Assembly (NCBI GenBank): GCA_002077065.1 | Contig: NAJO01000047.1 | Location: forward strand, 1 to 64,000 | Direction: 5' to 3' | DNA length: 64,000 nt | Source of the DNA: Cryoendolithus antarcticus | Taxonomy: Eukaryota > Ascomycota > Dothideomycetes > Cladosporiales > Cladosporiaceae | Part shown: positions 34,496-46,574 of the stretch, one piece after another | Layout: every line of letters starts with the position of its first letter | Position numbering within the stretch: position 1 is the stretch's first letter | Program-made: the position numbers and the translations under genes | The notes under the pieces: model-generated | Database searches by the model: none | Told to the model about the DNA's origin: nothing | Seen by the model: the letters and a program-made list of their open reading frames with translations, nothing else

Positions 34496-35562
34496 ATGTC
34501 TGTCATACTCCCAGCAAGTCGCCGCTTCGCGCCCCGTGGTCTCCAGCCAGCAATTCGCCAATTCGCCTCCCGACAGTCCATAGCGATCCCATCAGCCGTC
34601 CCACCCTTCCCAGTGATCTCAACATGTCCCTCACCAACCTGCTCATGTCGCGAAATGCCCTCAGGTCTAGATATCAACCGCGACCTGCCACTAAGCGGCA
34701 CAATGCCAGCACACGCCGAGCAAATTCTACTCTCCACAGGCCGAGATGACTGGAGCAGCAAGATCGAAGACGAGCCCCAGGGGCTTGCTGTACGTGAGAT
34801 CAAGAAGTTGATGGGCAGGGGTGGAAAGATGAGTGATGTGCGTGACTTGTTTGTTGAGATAGCATGGTCACGGTAGATAGCTAATAGTTTAGACAGCCTT
34901 ATCACAATGTCATGATCACAAATTCTTCATTCGCCGCTTCGCCATCAGACTCAGGACCTGCGTCGTCTGCGTTTCTCTTCCCATCTTTCAAATACGTCTC
35001 TGAGCTGCCCACCTCGCCTGCCGAACTCGAAAGCTTTCTCCGCGGCTTCGTGCTCCCCAAGAAGCTGCACTCGGCTCACTCCGTCCTCTCGCCAGACCTG
35101 CAACATAACATGCTCCGGCAGCCAGAGCTACAGTCTCAGTTCCCTGCAGTCCGACCAGTGGATGAGATCCTCGTCCTGATCTGCGGCCATGGCTCTCGCG
35201 ACTCTCGCTGCGGCACCCTTGGTCCCCTACTTCGGGACGAGTTCTCCGACCAACTGTCCGCACAGTCCTTCTCAGTCCTCTCATCGCCACCAACCTCTTC
35301 GTCACCAGACTCCAGCATCTCGCCGTCTGCTCGCGTGGGTGTAATCAGCCACATCGGCGGCCACAAGTTTGCCGGAAACGTGATCATTTACATTCCTCCA
35401 TCGATGACAGGCCACGCCTTGGCTGGAAGGGGAATCTGGTATGGACGAGTGGGACCAGAGAACGTGGAGGGAATCGTGAGGGAGACGATCGTGGGTGGGA
35501 AGGTGATCCAAGATCTGTTCCGGGGAGGCGTTGGGAAGGGAGGGAATGTGATGAGACTGTGA
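34496..35562 (+). CDS. AIM32: AIM32-like thioredoxin-fold (sucrase/ferredoxin-like) mitochondrial protein
   Basis: Exons are 34496..34837 and 34897..35562, 335 aa. The N-terminus MSVILPASRRFAPRGLQPAIRQFASR looks like a mitochondrial presequence and favours ATG 34496 over the upstream in-frame ATG 34337. It is followed by CPSPTCSC and HAEQILLSTGRDDWSSKIED. After the 59 bp intron (GTGCGT..GCTAAT..GACAG) it reads SDPYHNVMITNSSF, then LICGHGSRDSRCG, VGVISHIGGHKFAGNVIIYI and GRGIWYGRVGPENVEGIV. These are the Cys and His motifs of the thioredoxin-like [2Fe-2S] ferredoxin domain of the Aim32 family. Yeast Aim32 is a mitochondrial redox protein; its exact role here is inferred. It converges on the cupredoxin-like gene with a 58 bp gap. 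Confidence 0.88.
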
Positions 35563-35620
35563 GAGGGACGGGACGAGGGACGTTGATGGTGAGGCACTTG
35601 TTCGCGGAGTCAGCTGCGCT

Positions 35621-36790
35621 CTATGTCGGCGATCTTCCGATCCTCGTTTCAAGCTCCTGCGGTAGTGGCTGATGAGGCGAAGAAAACGGGTGGCCGGCTC
35701 CAGGATCTGGCTCCGACATGTTCGAAAACCTGCAAGATCAATCAGCACCATGCCACCTCACAGGCCATCTTGACGACACTGACCTGTACGGCCCTCTCCC
35801 AACAAACCCACTCTCCCTCATCTCCGGACTGCCCATCCGGTTCGGCCCACCAGGCGTCCCCACAACGGAGCCCTCAACCTCATTCGTTGGCTTGTACCCG
35901 CTCTCACGATGTCCACCCCATGAAGGCGCGTACGAAGGTGGCATCATACTCGCGTGCCGGCTTTGGTTGTGCCCATCTTCCCTAGCTTGTTGTACCTGCT
36001 CTTTCAGCGTCTTGCTCCGGCCGAAGAAGTAGAAGAGACCTGCTGCCAGAGCTAAGACGACGACGCCAGCTATAGCGATACCCGCGATCGCGCCGGCAGA
36101 GAGAGCGGAGTGCGAGGACGATACTGCAGCAGTGGCGGCTGTCGTTGTTGTGGCGGCGGCAGCAGTGGTCGCGGCGGCAGAGGTGTGACTCGCAGTCACC
36201 GTCACCGTCGTAGCAGTCTGTGCCAACGCGGACAAGGATGAGAGTGCACTGTCCGGTAAAGCCTGTCCGGGAAGGAGGCTGTAGTCGGCCTCCTTCGCCA
36301 GCGCCATTTGCGTCAGCAGCGGCGTCTCTGCAACAGGGTTGATAGCGCCTAGCATCGCATGACCAACACAACTCCCGGGTGCGCCGCAGTAGAAGAATAA
36401 CGGACGCGTATCATTCACCGTCAGATTCCACGTTGGGCGATAATCCGCCGTCGCGTTCGACACGCCGCTGTAGAAGGCCCCTGAGCCATCGTGGAGATCT
36501 TCCCAAGGAATGCATGGGTAGCCGAACTGGGAGTGGATGACTGAGTGGCCGCCGGGCCAGAAGGTGAAGCTTATTATATCGCCCGGCGTGGCGGTGATGC
36601 TGTTTGGGCTAAAGCTGTAGGAGTTGTTGCCGACTGTTACTTGGTGGACAGTGACTTCGCCTTGGGCATAGGTTATGGCTGTGGAGTTGTCGATGAAGAT
36701 GTCGGGATCGGTGGTGATTTGGGCGGATGTTCTGAGGGTGTAGGACAGTAGCGCGAGGAGGGGCGTCCACGGCCAGCGCATGGAAGGCAT
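35621..36790 (-). CDS. Secreted, membrane-anchored cupredoxin-like Ser/Thr-rich protein
   Basis: Proposed exons are complement(35621..35729, 35784..36790), 371 aa. A signal peptide (LLALLSYTLRTSAQ) precedes a cupredoxin fold with GGHSVIHSQF and FYCGAPGSCVGHAMLGAIN. Together these supply His, Cys, His and Met as plausible type 1 copper ligands. A Thr/Ala/Ser-rich stalk, one membrane helix (AIAGIAIAGVVVLALAAGLFYFF) and a cytosolic tail follow. The simple frame would end in RWHGAD, but a 54 bp intron (35730-35783, GTCAGT..GCTGAT..TTGCAG) keeps frame and gives a more family-like end (YRFSNMSEPDPGAGHP .. PQELETRIG). It is probably a cell-surface protein; copper binding is inferred and redox activity is unknown. 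Confidence 0.87.
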
Positions 36791-38606
36791 TGTGGCGTGG
36801 GTAAGGCAAACGGAGCGTTGTGTTGTAATTGCTGTACCCGCTCACGTCCCTGGTATGGTCCTAGATATCTCTTACGCACTTATGATGTTGCGATCGTACA
36901 ATCCTGCCTGAATCGAGACGGTGAGTGGCAAGGAGTTCGCAGAAAGAGAGCACAGAGATGCGACCGACACAAAAGAAACACAGCGCACGACCTACCATCT
37001 CCGCCCCGACATTCTTCCCGTCAAGCCACGCCAATAGCATACGCTCAGACCAGCGATCCCAACGCCATGCAGCTTGTATCGTGCAAGGCTGTGAAGCTTA
37101 CGCCAGCGAGCGAATCCCGGTCACGGCCTCGTGAGGAGTAGACGAGGCTTATCGTTAGGTCTCCACACTCACACTGCTACGTTGCAGGGTGATCGTCAAG
37201 CTTGCCTGCTGACATAGCTGTCGTGTATCAGGCCATCGACGCTCGTGACAGCTGTGGTGTTACGGGTTCGTCTCGGGGCTGTGCTTTGTCTCGCCACGAG
37301 GTTTCGGGAAGTGCTCGTGCGACATGTTCCTGCTCGAGGTGCGTGCTCGGCACGTGGTCTAATAGCGGCGTCTGTGCAGCGAGACGGAGGATTGACTCGG
37401 TTCTGTAGCTAAATTAGTTGAATGAGGCTGAGCTAGACGACACGGGATCTCAGAGGTGAAGTCGGGTGGTGCCGCCAACGCGCCGGTATTCCCACTGTAG
37501 ACAGCCATCGTCTCGAACTGTCGAGCACTTCTGAGATGGAGGCACTGTAGGAGCGAGGGACCGTCAACCAAGCGACAGGTTAAGTCACTCGCAGCACGCT
37601 CGAAAACACAGCTCAGCATCCACTATGCCGACAATATTGTGATGGCTGCTCTACAGCGCGCATCAACTGAAGCATTCATCACAGACGATTGCCCGATTAC
37701 TTGCCTACCATGCCTTGGTACCAAACAAAATACCTCTTTCCAAGTTGAACGGTGCCGATAGATTTACGGGCACCGTGTTTCGATCCAGCCTCCCACAAAG
37801 AGTTCTCCGTGGCGCTTCACCACGTTGGGCACATCGCCCCGATGTGGATGTTGCAATGCTCGGGTTCGATGGCGGTCCTACACGACGCTGCTGCTATGGG
37901 CGGATTCGAAGGGAATTTACAGTGTGCCTGGTGTTGCTGACTGTGTATTGACACATCAGTGAATAGGCCATGCATGATGCAACACTGTGGACGATGTTCT
38001 GTTGTCGAATGTCGAGCAGTCTGTCATAATATCGCGCCTCCCTCACTGGAGTGGTCCACACTATCCTTCTCGCCATTTCACTGTGAGCAACACTTGTGGG
38101 CTCGTGCAGGAACAGCCTCAATCTCATCGCACAGCATCGATCTCCGTATCACGAGCTTTCCGCACCATCGTTGACACTGTTACGGCGTGTGGCCCTCTTG
38201 CGCGGCTTCTCCGGCCTCGACCTGGCATCACGTACTACATGCTACATCTGTCCACGACAATCCTGAGGTAATGCCTGGTCCGCACTCCCTCCAGGTGTTG
38301 AGTGTCGGCCTCGTAGGCATCGAGGCGAACTCACAATCACTCGGTATAGAACACAGAACAGTGCTTATCGCAAAAACAAGGCTGCGATTCAGCCTTGCAG
38401 TAGCGGACGCCTCTATGAGGGGTCGAAGCGGCATCGTACGTCCAGGCCCTGGAGCGCAAGGCTGATGAGTAACTTGCTGGAAACATCCAGTGCGCTGTTC
38501 GCATTTCACGTTCATCTGTCTTCTTCTGACGCATTTGGCCGTCATTGCAACTCTTACTGTCATCACTCAGACCTTCTCAAGACCTTCTCCGGAACCTCTG
38601 ATCTGC
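36791..38606. other. Gene-poor stretch of 1.8 kb
   Basis: No frame on either strand has recognisable motifs or an acceptable exon structure. Base composition is normal, unlike the AT-rich island at 5.7 kb. It may contain promoters for the flanking genes; I see no repeats or RNA genes. Confidence 0.45.
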
Positions 38607-40971
38607 ATGCCGCGTCGATATGGCGTCTACTGGGTGCCGCCCGTTACAATGACTCTCGCGCTCGTTGCTGGTTGCGTCGCGGCCATCGCCCATCACGTCT
38701 TCTACTCGGTCCTTGATGGCACCCCTGTGGGTGACCCATACCACACGAGGCTGACGAAGAGCATGCCACAGCAACAATTCAATATTGCGGTCGGTAGCAC
38801 GCTTGCCACAATTGTGAAAATGCTGCTTGCGCTTGCCGTCGGTATCGCGTGCGCGCAAATACTATGATACGCCCCGAGATCAGTTCAGAGAAGTCCAACT
38901 TTAGCAGACTTGGACTCCCTTCACTCGCTCCTTTCGGACGTGATTAGTCTGGTCCGAGTGGATGTGTGGTGGCGATACCCTGCTCTCATCGTGCTTGCCA
39001 TGATTGCTTGGTAAGTCCTCACCTTGCGTACGTTGCAACGTCTTATTGAATGGTATTTTCTACAGGTGCATCCCGATTGCTCCTTTGGTGACCCCGGCCA
39101 CCCTGTCCGTCATCAGCGTTGCAGTCAACACTACCGGTTTTGCCAGTGTTCCCAAGTTTGACTTTGTCACCTCAGCGTACTTGGAGGATATGCCACGCCT
39201 TTCTGGTTACTCCGCCTGGAACGGTCCATCTTACCCGGTCGGGAACCTAGCATCATCCATCATTTCGCAGGGCGCAATTCCTGTTCTTCCGACTCCGGCT
39301 CAAAATGCTACCTGGAATCTCAATTTCTGGGGTCCTGCCTTAGACTGCAAGTCTCTACTAGGGACGGCGCGAGATGAGATGTGGATGGACTGTTGGAATG
39401 GGCTGAATACCACTCAATCGATGTTTGGTGAGGTGGGTACTTTCACATACCTCTCGTGGTTGTCGTCGGACTGGTCCAGTGTCAACATCTCGGCAAGTCC
39501 CAGTGACTCTGATGCAGTGTCTTATTACGAATTGCTCGAGCAAAGCATGGAGATGCCTTACAACGGATCGACGAGTTCAGGGGTTCCTCTACGTATATAC
39601 GTGGCCACGCTGCCTAGAATGAACGAATTGGTTTTTTCGCGCCGATTTGTGTACAACGGATTCAATGGAACCCATGAGGCCATCGTGACCCTCGACGACC
39701 ACAATTTCACCGACCAGTACCCGGACCCGGACTCCCAGAAGCTATCAGTGTGCGACTGGAGCACAATTGAAGCCCTCACAGAAACCCTACCGTGCAGTGG
39801 AGCTCCATTAGCTGATGGGCATCGCGACCAATACATGCCCGGCACATACTTCGAAAATGGTACGCTCTTGCAATGCGACGTCCTGAACACGTCCTATTCT
39901 ATGGACTTCTCCTTTATCAATGGGCACTAAGAGATCCGCGTGAGCCGGAACACAACTGGAACTTCGCCACCAGTAGGCAGCATAAGCAAGATGTACACCG
40001 GCTCCAATGATGCTTGCCTCGAATTGGATGGGCTTGCGCAGCCCTGTGTCTTTGATGCCGCAGCCATTCGACTTTTATCGTATCAAGCCATGGTCTCGGC
40101 GTTCCATGAGCATTTTTCTGGGTACGTCCGGATGCAAGGAGACAGCCAGGAGCACGAATTTCAATACGCCCAGCGCTCGCTAGATTTCAATACCAGCGTG
40201 ATGGGAACGGTCTTAGCTGATACCAAGGAGATCATTTTTTTGCGACAGTCAGTGGCTTTGACGCCGCAAGGTCAAGAGGTCTTTGGGGACACTCTCAAGA
40301 ATCACCTCAACCAACTTTCAATGGCCACAGAACTTCCTTTCGCAAACTTTGCCAAGTCCTACAACCGCAGCACCGGGGTCAGCCTCCAAGATGCGCTTGA
40401 AGAGCTTTTCCAGAATTTTACGATCAGCCTGCTCTCGGAGCCATACCTACAGTACGTGTCGGGGCTTCACTCGCACCTTCACATCACCGCCAGCTCAGCT
40501 GACTTATATAGGCCTAATTACAGTTCCCCATACACCCCAGAACCTTCCGCCCTCGTCACCTTCTCGACCTTCCACAATGTCTACACCTATTCCTACCGCA
40601 CCCTCTGGATTGCTTACGGTCTCGCAATCGTTTTCGCAACCCTATCAGTCCTGGGTGGTGCGATTGCTCTACTACTCAACGGCGCATCCTACAGCACGAC
40701 CTTCTCCACTATCGTCCGCGTCGGCCGCACAGTACAACTCAGCGAAGAGGTTTCAGCCGCGGACGGAGAGGGCTTCGAGCCGCTACCGAAACATCTCGCT
40801 AAAGCAAAAGTGCGCTTTCCACACACAAGAAGTGGCTCCGCCGCGCCATCTTCGGAAGCCAGCCGAGAGCGCGAGAAGGAGCCAAGTGTCAATGTGAAAT
40901 CGCAGCTACTGTCTCCAGAAGAGGCAGAAAGGCGAGATGCAAGAATGGGCGCTGATCCTGCTGATCGTTGA
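38607..40971 (+). pseudogene. Fungal multi-pass membrane protein with large glycosylated domain, two in-frame stops
   Basis: Reading from ATG 38607 (MPRRYGVYWVPPVTM) gives a membrane segment and AIAHHVFYSVLDGTPV, typical of a large fungal family with N- and C-terminal membrane helices around an extracytosolic N-glycosylated domain. The reading joins at a 55 bp intron (39011-39065, GTAAGT..TACAG), giving AWCIPIAPLVTPATLSV. The frame is interrupted by TGA (38865-38867) and TAA (39928-39930) but remains coding on both sides of each, with NXS/T sites and a last helix (LWIAYGLAIVFATLSVLGGAI). A tail with Ser/Glu repeats ends at TGA 40971. The TAA follows SFINGH where Gln (CAA) would fit. I infer a pseudogene or a null allele. 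An ATG at 38490 is also in frame. Function unknown. Confidence 0.62.
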
Positions 40972-41055
40972 GCTTCTGGCCGCGCAGGGTACATACAGCT
41001 TACTCACTACCGCGGAGTCTACAGCGCTTACCGCAACCTTACAATCTACAATACA

Positions 41056-43078
41056 TCATCCCTTCCGCTTCCTCGCACTTCCCTTGTCCTCGATCGCACT
41101 GACAACCTCCGCCTTTTCCTGCGCGTTGCCCCCAGCTTTCGCCTCAGGCTGCTTGCCCGCCACCACCTCCCCAGCTTTGACTCCCTCCAACCCCTTCAAC
41201 GGCTCATCTTCCCCACCCTGCCCGAACTCATTGATCCTCGTCGGATCAACCTTGTATGCCCAAGCTTGATATAGATAGACGAAGAAGATTACATCGTCTC
41301 GCAGGGTAGCGAGGCGATGCAGGATGGGCATCTTGATCGTGAAAGCGAACAGGTCGTCGATGAAGGTGTTGAGGACTTTGTACATCATGGCGCGGGCGGG
41401 CATGTGGGCTACGCTGCGGAGGCGGTAGTTGATGTAGAGGGATGGGATCTGCGAGGGAGCGTCAGCAGGGAGGGAGAAAGCGGAGGGGAGAGGAAGGAGC
41501 TTGTACCATCATTAAGAAGCCGTAAGCATAGACTGAGCCGACGAGCGTGGTCAAGATGAATGAGTACCACGACTTGTGGCTGTCGTACATCAGACTGTAC
41601 ACCGCGTAGGCGAGCAAGAGCGGCACAGCGACAATCCCCATGTACTTGAAAGCAATCTTGTCGTACTCCTCGGTCTTCTCCTCGGTCTCGGAGAGCTTGT
41701 GCTTGTCTTCGAACACGACGACATAGGGTAAGATGCCATTGAACCTCGATTCGGGTCCAGGCTCACGCAGCCGCACATCAACAGCTTTGGTGATCTTCCA
41801 CGCCTCGATCGCAACGCCCATGCCCTGACCAAAGAGGATCATCCAAGAAGTGTTCTCATTGTTGTCAAGGAGGTAGAGGAGAATCACAGTCTGCATGAAG
41901 ATGTTCGCCAAGATCGTCCGGACTGACACGCCGACATTGTCTTTCTTCTTCCGCCAGTGCCCGACGTCTGATTTGAATGCTAGCAGCTCGAAGATCATGT
42001 GCAACACTGAGACGATGGCAGTCGTGCCGAGGAGATAGATGTTAGAGTCTAGTAAGACCTGCTTGATCATCTCCATCTCACTGCCATCGCCGCCCGTGGG
42101 CCCGACTTCGCCATGAGCAGCTTTACGAGCAGTCTCTTTCATGCCTTCGTCAACAGTAGCCATGAGGCTGAATTGCCAGTTCGAGATGCTGGAGAGCTGT
42201 ATGTTCAAGGGCAGGGTTTTGAGCGGGATGGTGGTGTTGAGCTCGACCATGTCTTTCTTCATCTGCCAGAAGGTGTTCCAGTAGATTACCGGATAGTACC
42301 AGCCGTTCTTGCCGGTGGAGTCTCGGGCTCCGCTGGGGTCTAGCGGGTAGAATTGCCGGACCGAGGGGTGCAGGGTGGTGTACTGGACGTTGCCCGTGTC
42401 TGCAATGAAGGTGAGAGTGACGTTGGAGTGGTAGTAAGAAGCGATTGAGGCGGCTTGTGGAGTTACTTCCTCGAGATCCGAGGTCTCGTTCTTGGCTGAA
42501 AGAAGATTGCGCCTCTTGAATGTCTTCTTGCGTGCAAGGTATTGTGTCAATGGCCGGAGTACGCGGTATGCCTTCGACGGATCGTAGCTGTTCGATGCGG
42601 GATCGAGTTCAGCGCCAGTCTTGCCGACGAAGATGTGTGCCCAGAGTGTGCCGTTCTCCTGCACGGTCTGCGGCACAGATATGCTCGTCGTGATCTCCCT
42701 TGAGTCCTTGCCCTTCTCCAACAAGAACCCGCGCTCATCCACGACCAGCGTCCCAGCTGGCATCGACCTGAACGGTGGCATCGCAACACTCGGCGAGACA
42801 TACACAGCAACATCTACTGAAGTGTTCGCCGGCCATAGCGGGTAGACGCCCTGAGGTATCGGACTCCACTCGCCCTCCACTGGCGCTGAACCTCCTGCGG
42901 TGTCTTGCACGACTTCAGGTGCGGCAGTCTTTGACGACATTCCCATGAACTGCTTGATCGCGAATTGCACGCCGACAAAGATGGCGATGTTCTTGCCAAC
43001 CGACCATGCCTTTTGCTCCCATGTCGAGCCTTGGTTGAGGCCGAGCGCCGTGGCGTCGCCGTTCTGTGCGGGAGGCAT
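41056..43078 (-). CDS. CLPTM1-family multi-pass membrane protein
   Basis: Exons are complement(41056..41448, 41507..43078), 654 aa. The lumenal domain begins after one N-terminal helix (GKNIAIFVGVQFAIKQFMG) and contains WPANTSVDVAVYVSPS, GTLWAHIFVGKTG and YYPVIYWNTFW. It is followed by about five membrane helices and the strongly conserved VGHWRKKKDNVGVSVRT and WKITKAVD blocks of CLPTM1/CLPTM1L. The 58 bp intron (41449-41506) restores GFLMMIPSLYINYRLRSVAHMP. The C-terminal tail is Lys/Glu/Gly-rich. Family members reside in the ER/Golgi; CLPTM1L has been reported as a lipid scramblase in animals, so a glycolipid-handling role is possible but not shown here. It borders the small-gene cluster divergently. 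Confidence 0.93.
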
Positions 43079-44016
43079 TGCAGCGGTGCGATTTGATCTG
43101 TGAAACCGACCTCTGATCGTAATGATCGAAAAGATGCGCCTTCACAACGACATTATATTGGCGATGTACGTATGGCGCAAGGCGACTCGACCCACGTGTT
43201 TTGCACATGTCGTCGGAGTTGCCGGAGTTTAGGATCTGGACGTCACTCTGCCTCCTCTGCGCAATAGACATGCACTCTCCTGCTTTCACACTTGGTCACG
43301 AATAAATATCCTGGGATAAGTCCGAAGATCGACGCTGAGACTTCCGTCTGCAGTCACTGTGCTCAGCGTGATTCACAGCACCCTGTGAACGGACAAGACA
43401 AGCACCCCTGGAAGTGAACTTCTTGTCTCCCAGCAGGGATGCAATCGCAATTTTCGCAGACGACTTACATCTACTGCCCACCTGGCAATCTCACAGGCTC
43501 AGTCGACCATGCATTGACGTTCATCGTGGCGCGCGGCTCGCTTGCCATGAAGGAGTCGGTATACTAATCAGTCACATTTTGCGGATAGATGCAGCTCAAC
43601 ACCTGCGCTCCTGGAGCGGCATTTCCAAAGCGCAGGGACTCGAAGCCTTTATATGAAGAGAGACTGATCTTGTGGCTGCCGTCTTTGTTTGAGCTGTGGT
43701 CGAAAGGCGAAGTCCCGATTGAGTAAGCAGCAAGTCCATTGTCTACATCTGGTCATTGTTAGTCAAGCGGCAGCGTCGCGGGATGGAGACATGCATCCAA
43801 CCGCGTGGGAAGGTCATGACCCTTCCGTCGGTAAGACTGGCTCGACCAAATGTTCCTTGATTCCTGCTCCCATCTTTCCTTCCTGCCCTGCCCCTGGGTT
43901 CCGTCAATCATTTGTCGTCGGTCATTCGCTCCAGCTCGACGTCACTCTAAGTCTTCAAGATGAACTCGAACGCCTTACATTCGCCACCAACACCAAAGAC
44001 CGTCAAACTGCCAGCC
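43079..44016. other. Spacer between CLPTM1 and small-gene cluster
   Basis: 938 bp separating divergent genes. Short frames (for example 43414-43656 and 43689-44057) lack any family character. An in-frame ATG at 43960 could extend gene A by 19 residues. Confidence 0.45.
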
Positions 44017-44780
44017 ATGGTTTCCGAAGTCCATCTCGATCTCACCGGCATCGGTGACCGTATCGCCTCCGAGCTAAGGGATGCACCCAACGATATGAGG
44101 CTGGATAGCAGCAACATGCTCACCGCAGACGATATCGGCAGGTCTGTCGGCAAGGCCATCAAGAAGCGTCTCAGCGAGACGAAGGCTCAAGACGGAGAGA
44201 GCCAGAAGTCCATCGGCCAGCTCAGCGCTACGAGTTTGGTGCAGACTCAAGTCTTATCCAAGCTCGTTGATGCTATCCACAAGAAGGAGGATATGGCTTT
44301 GGCCGCCGAGGATGCTGACGAGGAGTCTACTGTCTCTGAGGCCAATGACGACACTGGACTGGACGCTGCGTCTCTTCGCGAGATGTCCATCAGTAAGTTG
44401 ATAGCTGTGGTGCTGCATATCAATTATTCACAGGTTGACTCATGATAGTGCACGCAATGCACCTCTGGGACCTCACTCACGAGTAGCGGAAGCCGTCGAA
44501 GATGCGCATTGCCATTTTCGAAGTCGAGGGAGGACTCCAAGCTTCAGTGGTGTACACCGAGAACAAGATCGATCATCGCGCCTGCGTCGGCGGTCGAGCT
44601 ATTCCAACCTGCTCCCTTGATGGCTATCACTCCCACACCTACAAGATAGCCGTCAACGTCGCCTATCTGGAAGGTGCAGTCAGCAGCTCTGACTTCGCTG
44701 CGCTACTGTCGCTGTACGCTTACAGCAAGGAGAGGCTCGGAGCTGTTTCGATAGGGGAAAGCTACGTCACGACGGACTAG
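44017..44780 (+). pseudogene. Cluster gene A: small orphan protein with in-frame TAG
   Basis: Exons are 44017..44392 and 44449..44780, with one TAG at 44484-44486 inside exon 2. It begins MVSEVHLDLTGIGDRIASEL, nearly the same as gene B (VSQVHLDLTSVGDRIAAEI). It then has LTADDIGRSVGKAIKKRL (B: LTAEDIGKSVGTAIGKHL). Exon 1 ends LDAASLREMSI before a 56 bp phase-1 intron (GTAAGT..GATAG), the same place and phase as in genes B and C. Exon 2 reads MHLWDLTHE, then TAG, then continues RIAIFEVEGG and VVYTENKI, aligning with gene B, which has no stop there. CAG to TAG would explain the lesion. No signal peptide or membrane helix is visible; the product would be about 235 aa and acidic. Function unknown. 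Confidence 0.6.
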
Positions 44781-45085
44781 GTGCTCGTGGCTTGGATCAT
44801 AGCTGATGAAGGGAAAAGATAGATGGCTAGAATTCGGGTCAAGTGGCGAATCGATGTTATCAGGGTGAAAGTGCTTATTGACCTTTTGAAGCACTACCAT
44901 TTCCATATTTGAACTGTCACAGCGGTTTACGGCACTTCGAAGGTCAAACATACGAGCATAGCAACGTGAGTCAAACCTCCATCGCTTATTACACGCCGAG
45001 CTGCGATGCTTCTCGCGTGCCCAGACTACTCTACTCGACCGAGCTCAGCAAAGCATCTTACGTGCAGCGTGTTGCTTCAACTTCG

Positions 45086-45109
45086 CTTCACTTCACTTCA
45101 CTTCACTTA
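45086..45109. repeat. (CTTCA)n microsatellite upstream of gene B
   Basis: Four perfect CTTCA units at 45086-45105 are followed by CTTA. Imperfect units extend left to about 45074. It lies 150 bp before the gene B start and might be part of its leader. Confidence 0.85.
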
Positions 45110-45260
45110 CTCGCACCTTCCCCACCTTGCAAATACCAAGTCTTGGCTACGCGGCCCGCTCACCAGATCACTTTCACGAGTGACTGGAAAGATCTACTGT
45201 TGCTTATGACTTTTCGACTCCACCACTAACACTCGATTGATTTCATCAAGTACATCCATC

Positions 45261-46098
45261 ATGGTGTCCCAAGTTCATCTCGACCTTACCAGTGTGGGCG
45301 ACCGCATCGCGGCGGAGATCAAGGACGCACTGAAAGATCTGAAGATCCACAATGATAAAAGTCTCACCGAGCTGGCCGATCGACTCGCTGCAGAATTTGC
45401 ACCAGCTCTGAGCGATTTCAAAGCGGAGCAGGACAGTATCCTCACCGCGGAGGACATCGGCAAGTCGGTCGGGACTGCTATTGGAAAACATCTCATGGAG
45501 CTGGATGCCAAGATCACCAAGACTGGCAGTGTCATCGAGCATCTCGACAAGGATCTGAGAAACGAGGATGCCAGCACGGTAGTCAAGAGTCCACGAGAGC
45601 TCGAGGACGTACGCGACACGGGCATCACGCCCGTGGAGGCGTTCAGAAACGCAGTCGAGTTCGAGTACGGTCCAGATGCGTCGTCATTGCGCGAGGGAAT
45701 CTTGAGTAAGATGCCCTGACTTGAACATCATCATCAGGCTGACCTCGTACAGAGTATGCGACTTGCCTGTGGAAGCTCAAGCACAAGGGCGATGTGCCTG
45801 AATTGCGTATCGTGATGCACAATTCTGGAGACCCGTCTGAGGATCTCTCGGAGGCGCATGTGGTGTACATGGAGCACAAAATTGTGCTCCGGCCGTGTGC
45901 CGTCGGCGCTACCCTTGCCACATCGAATGCATGTCTCACCACTCCTACCACCAGATCAATCGGATCCGCATGCTGAGTAGCGACACTCAGAGGTTCGAAG
46001 ATCTCGCGCTGGAAGATTTATTTCAGAAAGCTAGGTCTGCATTCGCCGAGCAGGAGAAGCAGTCGGCAGAGCTCGATAGAATTTTGGGAAGGTATTGA
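45261..46098 (+). pseudogene. Cluster gene B: paralogue of A with a frameshift in exon 2
   Basis: Exon 1 is 45261..45705 and the 47 bp intron is 45706-45752 (GTAAGA..GTACAG). Exon 2 begins at 45753. Exon 1 ends PDASSLREGIL, and exon 2 opens with YATCLWKLKHKGDVPELRIV, parallel to gene A. From about 45893 the exon 2 frame turns into Thr/Ala/Ser-rich sequence with a stop at 45976. The neighbouring frame gives HHSYHQINRIRML and LEDLFQKARSAFAEQEKQ, which parallels gene A (GYHSHTYKIAVNVAYL) and the gene C tail, up to TGA at 46096-46098. A one-base shift near 45893-45900 is therefore inferred; sequencing error is the alternative. In exon 1 B is longer than A by a helical insert (LTELADRLAAEFAPALSDF). 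Function unknown. Confidence 0.6.
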
Positions 46099-46574
46099 AG
46101 AAGGAAGTTGGTTCTCAGTCGCGTGTGGAAAGCTACAGAAGCCGTGAGACTTTTATTGCCCTTGCCAACAGATAGGCTGTAGCTGCGCTTTGATTGGCAG
46201 ACCCGGCCACCTCGAAAGACACGGGGCATAATAACCCGACTCGAAAGCTTCAGTGATGGAACGCCGCCAGCATGTTTGGGACAGCCAAAGAGGTGCTACA
46301 GTAGCTGGTGAAGCTCTATCTGGCAGATCTTAGTTCAACCCTAAAGCAAATGTGACGGCGAACAATGTCCGTCTCACCACAATACTTCCATTTCTTGTCT
46401 TGCAGTCTCCTTCCCTCTCTTACATACACGCAGCAATCTTTCAAAATTTCGTATTGTCTCATAACGCAGGCAAGCAATTGACGGACGCGCACACCAACAT
46501 ATATCTACATGCAGGTCTTCCATGTCCTGCTGCATCTTACAGCACCTTGCTCCAAGGGCTCAGCATAGGTAATC

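Noticed and set aside
34255..34905. Long minus-strand frame of 216 codons opposite AIM32
   Set aside because: It is the shadow of AIM32 exon 1 and has no family motifs.
37715..38271. Short plus-strand frames in the gene-poor stretch
   Set aside because: No motifs, poor starts, and no splice-consistent extension.
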